Shown here: positions 14,871 through 22,454 of the stretch, piece after piece | Numbering within the stretch: position 1 is the first letter of the stretch | Layout: each line of letters opens with the position of its first letter | DNA from: a virus | IMG/VR virus record: IMGVR_UViG_3300042090_000800 | Span: 1 to 25,127 of that record | Direction: 5' to 3' (one strand) | Length of the DNA stretch: 25,127 bases | Notes under the pieces: generated by a model | What the model was told of the DNA's origin: nothing | The model's database searches: none | The model's input: the letters and a program-made list of their open reading frames with translations, nothing else | Program-made: the position numbers and the translations under genes

Positions 14871-17667
14871 GGACTTCGCGGGGCACCCCCGACACCGCCG
14901 GGTTGGTCAGATCGACCTTCCACACCTTCACCTGCCCGCTGGCGTGCAGCGTGCCCTTGCCCATGACAAACAGATGGCCGCCCTGAATCAGTGTGCCGTC
15001 TTCCAGGCATTGGCGACGCACTTCCAGCGGGTTATGGCCCATTTTCAGCAGCCATTGCCGGAAAGCCTTCTGCTCGAAATAGGCCGTGATGGGAGCGCCA
15101 TCGGTCGCCAGCTCGCGGCGGATAAATAGCGGGCCGGTAGGGTCTTTGTGGACGGTGTATTTCCGCTGCGCGTTGGGCTCGCCGATCACGGTCAAGGTGT
15201 TGGCCGGGTGCGCATCAATGAAGCGCGAAATGACGTTGCCGTGGCTCTCGCTGTTGGCGAGGTTGTTGATCTTGAGGTTGACGATCTGGTCCACCGCCCA
15301 ATCCATCACCCAGGGGGTGGAGAACTCCAGGATACTCATTGCGTTGGTCAGCCGGGCCGCCGCCGCCACGCAGGCCAGCAGGCGCACCCAAAAGCGGTCC
15401 TCGGGGCGGTTGCCCAGCACCCGGCTATAGTGCGTCACGCTGTCGCTGACAAGCTTGGCGACGGCAGGGTAGTTCTTCACCAAGCGGCGCACATAATAGT
15501 CGCCAGCGACGCCTCGGTTAGCCCACAGCGCTCGCATTTGCCGGTGGCCTTCCTCCAGCGTCACCTTGTCGCCGAACTTCGGCACCGGGAACTCGAAAAT
15601 GCGCTTGGCGTCCTCCGGCGTGCCGATCTTGTCCACCAGCGAGTGGTTGCAGGTGGCGATCAGGATGGTGGACCAGCTCGCCGACGACATCTTGACGCTG
15701 CCATCCATCTGCGAGCGCAGTTTGTCCCGGCCATCGGTGAAATTGAGCGCGTAAGCCCGCGCCTCTTCCTCGGTCATCTTGTGCGCGTCATCGACCACGA
15801 TGGGGAAATTGTTGATGACGCCGAACGAGTTGAAACGCGAGCTGGGAGTATCGCCGGTTTTGAACACCAGCGATTTTTCCTCGCCCCAAATCGACACCGC
15901 GCCAAAGGCGGCCTGCGACTTGCCGCCGCCGCTCTCGCCGACCAGCGACACGATGACGCCGGGGCTCTCGGTGAAGTGCATGAGGGGCGCGGCAAAGCCG
16001 CAGAGGAAGGTGAAGGCGTGCGGCTGCATGTCGGCGCAAAAGAACTGCTGCGCGGCCCGCTGCCACTCGGCCAGGGTGCCACGCGGCTCCATCATCGCGC
16101 CGCGCTGCTCAACCTGGATGATGCCGCCGACCGGCGTCACCGAGCCGTCCGGCTTGTACTGCCGCAAGCCAAACACAAAGGAGTTGTCGGCCTTCCAGCC
16201 GAATTGTTCATAGCCCATTTCACGCCTCATTTTCTCAACACAGTCGGCGATGCTGACATGCAGATAATCCTGCATCCGCTTCATTTTGCTGGCGGCGATC
16301 TTCACCCCATAGGTCGCCAGGAAGCCCATGAGCTGGGAGCCCGCCGCGTCCATTGCATTGAGGGTAAAGGTGCGCCAGCCAATGCCGGGGGTCCAATGCC
16401 GGACCACATATTGCGTCTTAACCGAAGTCTCGCCCTCGCGGATCGCCTCCAGATAAACCGGATAAGGGTAAAGAACCTCCACGATCCGCGTGCCGCTCAT
16501 TTTGTCGGTTTCTTCATAGCAGACCGAATTGCCATGACCCCAATGGTAGCCGATGGGCATCTTGGGCAGGCCGTTGGCCTCAATGTCGGGCGTGCTGGCC
16601 GGGTCCAGCTTGTCGGTGACGCCCAAAGTGATCGGGGATTTGATCTTGCCCTTGTTGATGCAGTTGTTGCAGGGGCCGGAATTGAGCGCGGCGAACTGGA
16701 GGCAGGTGGCGGGGCCGGGCGCGGCCCTTGCGTGCGCCAGCTTCTTGTCCGTCTCCTCCTCGGAATAGTTGGGGTGCCCGGCACTCCACTCATGCGCCAG
16801 ATTGTCGCCATCGGCGCAGCGACCAATGACGGTCAAGCCAGCATACCAGATGGGCTCGGGGACGTTGCCGCGCAGATCGCGGATGATTTTGAGCTGGGGG
16901 CAGACCGGAGCGATCTGCGCGGCATAGGACGGTTTATAATCCCCCCCTCCAATCTTTCCTGCGTCGAAATGGGTAATTTCCGCAGCTTGAATTTCGGCGG
17001 GGGCAGCGCCTAGATTTGAGGGAACCGTGGAGGGTTGCAAAATGCCTAAGATTTCATCGTTGGTGAACGGTCCTTTCTGCGCGAGCAGCGCCACCCCTAT
17101 CGGGGAGGACTTGTAATTATGCGTGCCCGGCGTGCGGAGGATACTGGCTTGGTCGCTGGTACGCGAAGTATCGACCTTGAGCCCATGCTGCACGGCGAGC
17201 GCTTTGAGCGCTTGAGCGTGCTTGCGCCAGACCGTCGCCTCAAGCGGCGTCGTCAGCGGCCAATAGACGTGCAAGCCCCGGCCCGAGCTGACGATGGTTG
17301 GCATGGGCAATTTGGTGGCTTGGCAAAACTGCCCAAGAGCAAGGGCGGCGGCACGCTGGTCCGAGTAATCCTTTTGGGGGCCGCAGTCGATATCAAGCCA
17401 GAATGATCTGACGGCCTCCACCTTGGCCTGCGACCGGCCCTTGTAGGCCGTGCCCGCCTCGCTGTAGCTGGCGCAGGCGTGATAGGTATCGAAGCCCTTG
17501 GCGCTCCAGAACAGCACCCGGTCGGCCACTTCCTGCGCCGAGCCATACCACTCATGGGTGGCGATGGGCTTGGGCTCCGCAGGGACGAAATGGATGGCGC
17601 AGAAAATGCCGGTTGGCGGCAGGATCAGCTCAAGGAAGTTTTTGGCCTGTTGCGACATGGAGGACAT
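14845..17667 (-). CDS. Primase-polymerase (AEP-like) fused to P-loop helicase
   Basis: This 940-residue replication protein has two parts. The N-terminal part looks like an archaeo-eukaryotic primase: FWLDIDCG with Asp92 and Asp94 (metal site), SSGRGLHVYWPL (127-138, with His133), and DTSRTSDQASILRTPGTHNYK (166-186). A Cys cluster (C322, C333, C336) may bind zinc. The second part is a helicase of the phage SF3/DUF927 style: Walker A GESGGGKS (577-584), Walker B FPIVVDDA (621-628), and sensor ILIATCNHS (668-676). It should lay primers and open the fork for the phage polymerase encoded upstream. Start is ATG at 17667 or the fourth codon (also ATG); it overlaps the preceding HTH gene by 38 bases, arguing for coupled translation. 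Confidence 0.8.
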   Translation of the reverse strand: MSSMSQQAKNFLELILPPTGIFCAIHFVPAEPKPIATHEWYGSAQEVADRVLFWSAKGFDTYHACASYSEAGTAYKGRSQAKVEAVRSFWLDIDCGPQKDYSDQRAAALALGQFCQATKLPMPTIVSSGRGLHVYWPLTTPLEATVWRKHAQALKALAVQHGLKVDTSRTSDQASILRTPGTHNYKSSPIGVALLAQKGPFTNDEILGILQPSTVPSNLGAAPAEIQAAEITHFDAGKIGGGDYKPSYAAQIAPVCPQLKIIRDLRGNVPEPIWYAGLTVIGRCADGDNLAHEWSAGHPNYSEEETDKKLAHARAAPGPATCLQFAALNSGPCNNCINKGKIKSPITLGVTDKLDPASTPDIEANGLPKMPIGYHWGHGNSVCYEETDKMSGTRIVEVLYPYPVYLEAIREGETSVKTQYVVRHWTPGIGWRTFTLNAMDAAGSQLMGFLATYGVKIAASKMKRMQDYLHVSIADCVEKMRREMGYEQFGWKADNSFVFGLRQYKPDGSVTPVGGIIQVEQRGAMMEPRGTLAEWQRAAQQFFCADMQPHAFTFLCGFAAPLMHFTESPGVIVSLVGESGGGKSQAAFGAVSIWGEEKSLVFKTGDTPSSRFNSFGVINNFPIVVDDAHKMTEEEARAYALNFTDGRDKLRSQMDGSVKMSSASWSTILIATCNHSLVDKIGTPEDAKRIFEFPVPKFGDKVTLEEGHRQMRALWANRGVAGDYYVRRLVKNYPAVAKLVSDSVTHYSRVLGNRPEDRFWVRLLACVAAAARLTNAMSILEFSTPWVMDWAVDQIVNLKINNLANSESHGNVISRFIDAHPANTLTVIGEPNAQRKYTVHKDPTGPLFIRRELATDGAPITAYFEQKAFRQWLLKMGHNPLEVRRQCLEDGTLIQGGHLFVMGKGTLHASGQVKVWKVDLTNPAVSGVPREVPKPSVAAG

Positions 17668-17920
17668 CCCTAATATAACTGCGGCGCGTATATTGGCTCT
17701 TGCCGGGGGGCACCGGGAAGGGGCTTGTCGGCTTATTCAGCAGCTTGACCAAGACCATAAGCCGGGCGTGCAACGCCTCGCGCTTGAATTCGTGCGGCTG
17801 GACGCCCTGCAACCAGTTGTAAATTGAGGATCGCGGCACTCCGAACCACAGGGCTAGGTCGGAGGTAGAGAGTGCCGCCCGCAGGCGGCACTCGTCCAAC
17901 AGCGCGTTGAAGTCGCGCAT
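17630..17920 (-). CDS. Helix-turn-helix DNA-binding protein (96 aa)
   Basis: Residues 18-40 (STSDLALWFGVPRSSIYNWLQG) form a clear helix-turn-helix of the type found in phage and XRE-like regulators. A helical and then basic C-terminal part follows (KREALHARLMVLVKLL; YTRRSYIRDVL). It may control the replication operon or bind an origin. The start forms a TAATG overlap with the upstream gene, and the end overlaps the primase-helicase start by 38 bases, so it is made together with replication proteins rather than from its own promoter. Confidence 0.68.
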   Translation of the reverse strand: MRDFNALLDECRLRAALSTSDLALWFGVPRSSIYNWLQGVQPHEFKREALHARLMVLVKLLNKPTSPFPVPPGKSQYTRRSYIRDVLHVATGQKLP

Positions 17921-19023
17921 TACCCGAAGTCAATCCCGCTCAGGATGCCGTCCAGGGCGGCGTCGGAGGGGACCGCCGTACCGGCTGCGCCGGGAGCATC
18001 GTCAAAGCCTCCCTGCGCCTGCTGCGCGGCCTGCGGGGCCGGAGCAGCGCCCAGGCCACCGAAGGAACCGAGCCCCCCGCCAACCGCGCCCTGTTGCGCC
18101 GCCGCTTGCGCGGCGTTGTCAGCGGCCACCTGCGCCGCCGAGCGCCGGGTGCGCTTGGGAGCCTCGGCTTGCGGCTGCGAAGCCGGTGCCGCCCGCTGCG
18201 CGGCGGCCTGCTGGACATGCGCCGGAGCCTGCTGGAGCGACACCACATTGCTCGGGGCAGCGGTGGCGGTCTGCGCGGGCACGTCCTTGGTACCTACGGC
18301 CTCGGCGATTTCCTCGCCCTTGTCGCGCAGGGTTTCCTGCACCACCGGCAGCTCCGTCTTGGCGTCCACATAGCGGGTTGCCTTGAAAGCCAGCTTGGGA
18401 TAGGTCGCCTGCTGGTCGAACGACAGGGACAGCACGACCATCGGCAGGGGCACGCCCCGACCTTTCAGATCGTTGTTGACCGCGCCGAACGCCTTCATGC
18501 TGGCGGCGGGCACCCGCAACTCATAGACCGGCCCCTGGATGTCCTCGGTCAAGATCACGGCCAGCTTCTTGGCGTCGGCACATGCCTTGATCGCCGCGCC
18601 GCCGGGGGTGACTTTCGAGCCCCAGGCATTATGCGGGCAGGCTGCGCAGGTGGCGCACTGTGGCGTCTCGGCGCGGGATGACGGGCCTATGCCGTTATCC
18701 GAGAAGCAAGTGGGGGACACCGGCTCCGTGGTGGAGGGATCGAAAGGCTTGTCATAGTAGATTTTGGAAATGGCCGGATTGGCACCGACCACAATGGCGT
18801 CAACGAAAACCCCGACTTGCTGCGAGAAGTTGCCAACCCGCACTTCGTCACCATCCATCGTGATTGCGGTGAACTGGCGGCCCTTGATCGACAGCCGGGG
18901 ATGACCGCCGCCCTGGATGCCGCCGCCAGCGGCGTCGGCCAGCCCGAGCAGGCCGGTCGCCCACTCCTTCAAGCTAGCCGGAAGCCCCGACAATTCCGGG
19001 GCGAGGACCAATTGATTGCTCAT
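17920..19023 (-). CDS. Zinc-finger replication protein with SSB-like C-terminal tail
   Basis: The N-terminal 230 residues are ordered beta-type sequence with a Cys cluster: C106, then CATCAACPH (C123, C126, C129, H131) and C148, a likely zinc site. The remaining 130 residues are Ala/Gln/Pro/Gly-rich and disordered, ending in DGILSGIDFG, an acidic-hydrophobic tip of the kind that single-stranded DNA-binding proteins use to dock partners. Similar Cys-pattern proteins occur next to small replication genes in other phages. I infer a single-strand DNA-binding or replication scaffold role, comparable in layout to T4 gp32 (zinc in the core, acidic tail), but homology to gp32 is not shown. ATGA overlap upstream, TAATG downstream. 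Confidence 0.6.
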   Translation of the reverse strand: MSNQLVLAPELSGLPASLKEWATGLLGLADAAGGGIQGGGHPRLSIKGRQFTAITMDGDEVRVGNFSQQVGVFVDAIVVGANPAISKIYYDKPFDPSTTEPVSPTCFSDNGIGPSSRAETPQCATCAACPHNAWGSKVTPGGAAIKACADAKKLAVILTEDIQGPVYELRVPAASMKAFGAVNNDLKGRGVPLPMVVLSLSFDQQATYPKLAFKATRYVDAKTELPVVQETLRDKGEEIAEAVGTKDVPAQTATAAPSNVVSLQQAPAHVQQAAAQRAAPASQPQAEAPKRTRRSAAQVAADNAAQAAAQQGAVGGGLGSFGGLGAAPAPQAAQQAQGGFDDAPGAAGTAVPSDAALDGILSGIDFG

Positions 19024-19232
19024 GCGTGTTCTCCTTTCAAGAATTTCTCAAATTCCCCGGCGCTGGCGACGAGCTGCGCCGCCGACTTGGCCGGGAAATA
19101 ACGAAGGGCCATATCCAGCGCGACTTGCCGGGTCTGGCGGTCATTGAAGATCACTTGCAGCGCGGCTTGCTGCTGGTGAAGGGCTTGCGCTTCCTCATTG
19201 GAAGCCAGCCGTCCCTGTACTTTTTCGGTCAC
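19020..19232 (-). CDS. Small helical phage protein (70 aa, GTG start)
   Basis: The GTG at 19232 lies in a GTGA overlap with the upstream gene and has a good ribosome site. The product has a Gln/Glu/Ala-rich helix (SNEEAQALHQQQAALQVI) followed by a second helical part (TRQVALDMALRYFPAKSAAQLVASAGEFEKFL). I do not recognise a family. It ends in an ATGA overlap with the zinc-finger protein gene and may work with it. Confidence 0.6.
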   Translation of the reverse strand: MTEKVQGRLASNEEAQALHQQQAALQVIFNDRQTRQVALDMALRYFPAKSAAQLVASAGEFEKFLKGEHA

Positions 19233-19714
19233 GATGCTCTCCTCACGTTGACTTTGGTGATATGCTCCACGGCCACGCCCGGCGGCACCTGCCCGCCGTT
19301 CATTTCCATGAACTCCTTGACGCCCGTCTTGTTGACACGGACATCGGCCAGCGACCAATCGGCGGCCAGCAGCGCCCGCACTACGCGGACACCCAAATCC
19401 TCGGCCCATTGCTCCTTGGGGACGGGGATATGCTTCATCAACTCGCCCGCCACCGGGCGCAGGACTGCAACCATGAAGCTCTCCCGATCTTCCAGGCGAG
19501 CGCTCATGGTGGTGGACTTGTAGGCGGTGCCCATAGCCGTCTTGTAGCTGTTCACCCCGTCCTGATTGAGATTGGCGAGCAGCCAAGCCTCAATCTTCTC
19601 CATCTGCTCATTGAATGGGGTCAGCTCGGCGGTGTGCCGCTCGCTGATTTCCTTGATCTGGTCGCGCAGGGCAACATATTTGCCGATCACGACATCCTTG
19701 GTAATTGCAGTCAT
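19229..19714 (-). CDS. Conserved phage protein of unknown function (161 aa)
   Basis: The layout is one I associate with a widespread phage family: an N-terminal helical part (KYVALRDQIKEISERHTAELTPF), then KIEAWLLANLNQDGVNSYKTAMGTAYKS, a middle helical part, and a C-terminal NKTGVKEFMEMNGGQVPPGVAVEHITKVNVRR. Such proteins usually sit among replication and recombination genes next to single-strand DNA-binding proteins, as here, but no activity is known to me. The motif SYKT-GTAYKS is the best anchor. ATGA overlap with the helicase gene upstream and GTGA overlap downstream. Confidence 0.65.
   Translation of the reverse strand: MTAITKDVVIGKYVALRDQIKEISERHTAELTPFNEQMEKIEAWLLANLNQDGVNSYKTAMGTAYKSTTMSARLEDRESFMVAVLRPVAGELMKHIPVPKEQWAEDLGVRVVRALLAADWSLADVRVNKTGVKEFMEMNGGQVPPGVAVEHITKVNVRRAS
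19237..19243 (-). promoter_or_regulatory. Ribosome binding site for the GTG start at 19232
   Basis: AGGAGAG on the minus strand ends 4 bases before the GTG. It decides this start, since the frame is open much further upstream as a shadow of the 161-residue gene. Confidence 0.65.
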
Positions 19715-21252
19715 TTCCCGTTCTCCACGATCTTGAGTATGGCACCCTGCAAGCTCTCCTTCTCGCTCAAGCGCCGGTATATTTCCCGTTCAACCGGCGT
19801 CGAAGCCAGATGAACCACCAACATCCGATTTTTCTGGCCGGGCCGGTTGATCCGTGCATTGGCCTGCAAATAGACCTCCAGGCTGTCAATCGGCCCGAAC
19901 CACACGATGGTATTGGCGGCGGTCAAAGTCAGGCCGTGCGCCATTGCCCTCGGGTCTGCGACGATCACTTGCGGGTTGGCCTCCGATTGGAAAGAGCGGA
20001 AAATCTCCGTCCTGTTCTTTTGGCTTACCGAACCCGTCACCATCGCGGTCGGATACTCTTTAGAAAGGGCACGATAGAGCATATTGACCACGCTGGTCAA
20101 TGGGGCAAAAACGATGGTTTTGGCAGAAACGCTATCGAGTACCTGTTTTAGTTCATCCACCTTGGCCCCGGCGTCCAAGTGATGTACTTCATGGTCGGGG
20201 CCATAGATCGCGCCGCAGGCGATTTGTATTAGCTTGCCGCGTAGCACCGCCTCGTTCACCGCGTCGATCTGCGTGCCGTCCGTCATGGTCAGCGCGAGCT
20301 GCTTTTTCATGTCGTCATAGGCTTTCTTCTGCTTGTCGGACAGCGGCACTTCCCGCGTCTCGGTCATGCACTCCGGCAGATCAATGCAATCCTCGCGCTT
20401 GAAACGGATCGCGGGCTGGAGGGTGGCGGCCACGGTCTGCGCGGCGTCATGCCGGGCCACCCACTTAAATTGGGATAATTTAACCATCGTCCGGTCGCGG
20501 AAACCGAAAAAGCTGGTGTTGGTCGCGCCGATCAGCTTGGCGATGCCCCAGGCATCGGTTGGGGTGTTGGCGGCGGGGGTGCCGGTCAGCAGCCAAGCAC
20601 GTGGCTTGCCCGCCAGAATGGCGCGGAGCATCCGATAGCGGATATTGCCGGAGTGCTTGAAGGCGCTGGCCTCGTCCACAATGACCAGATCAATGTCGGT
20701 GCGCTTCGCCAAGGCGTCGGCCATGCCGCGCACTTTGATGCCGTCATGGTTGATGATGTAAAAATCCACGTCCTTCGCCAGCTCGTCCATGCGCTTCTCC
20801 ACCGAGCCGTGCAGGATCGAAAAATAGCGCTGGCCGAGGAAGTGGCGGTAAATCTCGTCCCCCCAGGCGTTATTCATGGTCGATAAGGTGCAGACGATCA
20901 GCACCTTTTTGACCAGCCCCAGCTTCATGAGATAATCGGCGGCCCACAGGCACCCGAGCGTCTTGCCGGTGCCCATGTCGGACAGGTTGAAGCATTTGGC
21001 TTGCAGCGCCATGAAGCCCGCCATGACGCGCTGGTGATTGAACGGCGCGAAGCGGCCCGGCCAATCATAGGTCACGTTCATCGGGTTGACGGTGGGGAGC
21101 CCGAGCTGGTGGCAAATCAGCATCGTGTCATGGCGCACCGGCACCGCCACGGTATGGGCGTCGATCTTCTTGGCGATTGGGATGCACTGCAACACCTGTT
21201 CGGGCGAGCGCAGCTTGTAGACCACGGCCTTATGCTGCTCAGAAAAATACAT
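19711..21252 (-). CDS. SNF2-type superfamily 2 helicase/ATPase
   Basis: The start is the ATG at 21252, which overlaps the VRR-NUC gene by 14 bases; the frame extends further upstream only as a shadow. The 513 residues carry the SNF2/SF2 motifs in order: FNHQ (71-74, Q-like), SDMGTGKT (91-98, Walker A), IVDEAS (191-196, motif II), LLTGTP (221-226, motif III), and QANARINRPGQ (463-473, motif VI). This is a compact phage version with both RecA-like lobes and little extra sequence. It likely moves along double-stranded DNA during recombination or fork repair. The adjoining VRR-NUC gene is a common phage partner, sometimes fused with such helicases. Confidence 0.85.
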   Translation of the reverse strand: MYFSEQHKAVVYKLRSPEQVLQCIPIAKKIDAHTVAVPVRHDTMLICHQLGLPTVNPMNVTYDWPGRFAPFNHQRVMAGFMALQAKCFNLSDMGTGKTLGCLWAADYLMKLGLVKKVLIVCTLSTMNNAWGDEIYRHFLGQRYFSILHGSVEKRMDELAKDVDFYIINHDGIKVRGMADALAKRTDIDLVIVDEASAFKHSGNIRYRMLRAILAGKPRAWLLTGTPAANTPTDAWGIAKLIGATNTSFFGFRDRTMVKLSQFKWVARHDAAQTVAATLQPAIRFKREDCIDLPECMTETREVPLSDKQKKAYDDMKKQLALTMTDGTQIDAVNEAVLRGKLIQIACGAIYGPDHEVHHLDAGAKVDELKQVLDSVSAKTIVFAPLTSVVNMLYRALSKEYPTAMVTGSVSQKNRTEIFRSFQSEANPQVIVADPRAMAHGLTLTAANTIVWFGPIDSLEVYLQANARINRPGQKNRMLVVHLASTPVEREIYRRLSEKESLQGAILKIVENGK

Positions 21253-21514
21253 GGCGGATCGCCTCCACGTCGCGCACCAGCATCCATAAACCCCCGGCCA
21301 GCATAATCTCGCGCTGCATCCGCTCCTGCCAAGGCGACAAGGTGCCCGTCTCGCTCTTGGCCTCCAGGGCGAAGAAGCGGCCCCGGTAGCAGCCAATAAA
21401 GTCGGGGATGCCGCGTACCCCGTATCCGGTCGGCACCGGCATGAAGAACCAGCAGCCCTCAATATCCTTGAGGAAGGTTTTGATGTCGCGCTTGACCAGC
21501 GCCTCGGACTTCAT
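21239..21514 (-). CDS. VRR-NUC family nuclease
   Basis: This 91-residue protein is a minimal PD-(D/E)xK nuclease of the VRR-NUC type: GVRGIPDFIGCYRGRFFALE with Asp38, then Glu51-Ala-Lys53, and the helix SPWQERMQ with Gln63. All catalytic residues are present and the length is normal for the stand-alone phage form. VRR-NUC domains cut branched DNA such as Holliday junctions (known for the family). It overlaps both neighbours, an upstream 90-residue protein (ATGA) and the SNF2 helicase (14 bases), which suggests a helicase-nuclease team. Confidence 0.85.
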   Translation of the reverse strand: MKSEALVKRDIKTFLKDIEGCWFFMPVPTGYGVRGIPDFIGCYRGRFFALEAKSETGTLSPWQERMQREIMLAGGLWMLVRDVEAIRHVFF

Positions 21515-21783
21515 CGGGGCACCAGCATGAGCATATCCTGGAAACAGCGCAGCGCCATAGCGGCCACGCCGACGCCAACCAACAGCTTGTCGTTAGGGAT
21601 TGCCCAGGCATTGCCGCCCGTCCCGTTGGGGCGGAGGATGCCGCCGACAAAGCCGGTCACTTCGCCTCGCTTGGCCTCGGCCAGCAAGTCCTCCAGCAGC
21701 TTGACCACCACCGGGTTAATCTCGCCCGCGTCAACCGGCTTGCGGTCGAACATGCTGACGACTTTGGGGGGCTCCTCGGTCAT
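21511..21783 (-). CDS. Hypothetical 90 aa protein in replication operon
   Basis: This protein has a charged N-terminus, a helix NPVVVKLLEDLLAEAKRGEVTGFVGGI, a Gly/Asn-rich turn, and a hydrophobic C-terminal part (LLVGVGVAAMALRCFQDML) that may be a membrane or buried helix. I recognise the first helix as typical for small conserved phage and proteobacterial proteins of unknown role. It lies between two nuclease genes with ATGA overlaps on both sides. Confidence 0.6.
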   Translation of the reverse strand: MTEEPPKVVSMFDRKPVDAGEINPVVVKLLEDLLAEAKRGEVTGFVGGILRPNGTGGNAWAIPNDKLLVGVGVAAMALRCFQDMLMLVPR

Positions 21784-22454
21784 GATTTCCTCGGGTTATG
21801 GGGACACGAAAAGACCGGGCACCAGCCGCACAAGGGCGACGGTTTGGCCCGCCAATCCCCCGTTTCCTCGGCCCGACGCACCGCGTTGATGGTCGGCAGG
21901 ATGGCCGACCATATCTTGCCCTGGTCGGCCCGGTGGAAGGTGCGCGGCGTGCCGATCTTACCGACTTTCAACCAAATATTGGCTGTGGTGATCGTTTCGA
22001 CGCTCGGCCAATGGGCGAAGCCAAACAGGGCGAACAGCTCCAACTGCATGGGCTTTTCCTTCACCTTGCCGGTCTTCCAATCGAAGATCGCCGCAGCTCG
22101 CGGCCCGGCCAGCGCCACGTCCAGCACGCCCCGGCCATCCACATCCGGCGCAAAGAAGCCGGTCGGGGTGAAGTCCTTGCGGATGCCAACCTTGAACTCG
22201 GTCAGCACCGGTACGTCCAGTTTCTTGGCCTGCGCCTCTATCGACGCGCAAGCGGCCTCATAGAAGCCCGGCGCGGGCGGCAGCGGGCGGCCCTCTTTCA
22301 GCCGCAGCTCCAGCGCCTTGTGATCCGCGTTGCCCTTGGCCTGCTCCGGGGTATCCGGCTCGGGCTTGATGTCCTTGGCGACGTGCTTGTGATACGCCCA
22401 CTTGCCGCAGGTGGTGAACAGATCAAGCGAGGAATAGGACCAGACCATGCTCAT
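21780..22454 (-). CDS. Cas4/RecB-like PD-(D/E)xK nuclease with probable Fe-S cluster
   Basis: The 224-residue protein has the order typical of Cas4/AddB-like nucleases. It starts with WSYSSLDLFTTCGKWAYHK (Cys16), then GNADHKALE (His45), GVLDVAL (Asp112), AIFDWKTGK (Asp125, Lys127), a Gln137 helix (MQLELFAL), and a C-terminal PLCGWCPVFSCPH (Cys209, Cys212, Cys217). One Cys at the N-terminus and three at the C-terminus is the known arrangement for a 4Fe-4S cluster in this family. It would act as a DNA exonuclease in phage replication or recombination. No cas1 or CRISPR repeats are nearby, so a CRISPR adaptation role is not supported. ATGA overlaps on both sides. Confidence 0.82.
   Translation of the reverse strand: MSMVWSYSSLDLFTTCGKWAYHKHVAKDIKPEPDTPEQAKGNADHKALELRLKEGRPLPPAPGFYEAACASIEAQAKKLDVPVLTEFKVGIRKDFTPTGFFAPDVDGRGVLDVALAGPRAAAIFDWKTGKVKEKPMQLELFALFGFAHWPSVETITTANIWLKVGKIGTPRTFHRADQGKIWSAILPTINAVRRAEETGDWRAKPSPLCGWCPVFSCPHNPRKS

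Noticed and set aside
15148-17013. Long open frame (621 codons) on the plus strand opposite the primase-helicase gene
   Set aside because: Its product is rich in His, Arg, Gly and Ala without any motif, as expected from the antisense frame of a GC-rich gene. The opposite strand carries clear Walker and primase motifs.
21780-22454. Cas4-like gene considered as part of a CRISPR-Cas system
   Set aside because: No cas1, cas2 or repeat-spacer array nearby; Cas4/RecB-like nucleases are common in phage replication operons.
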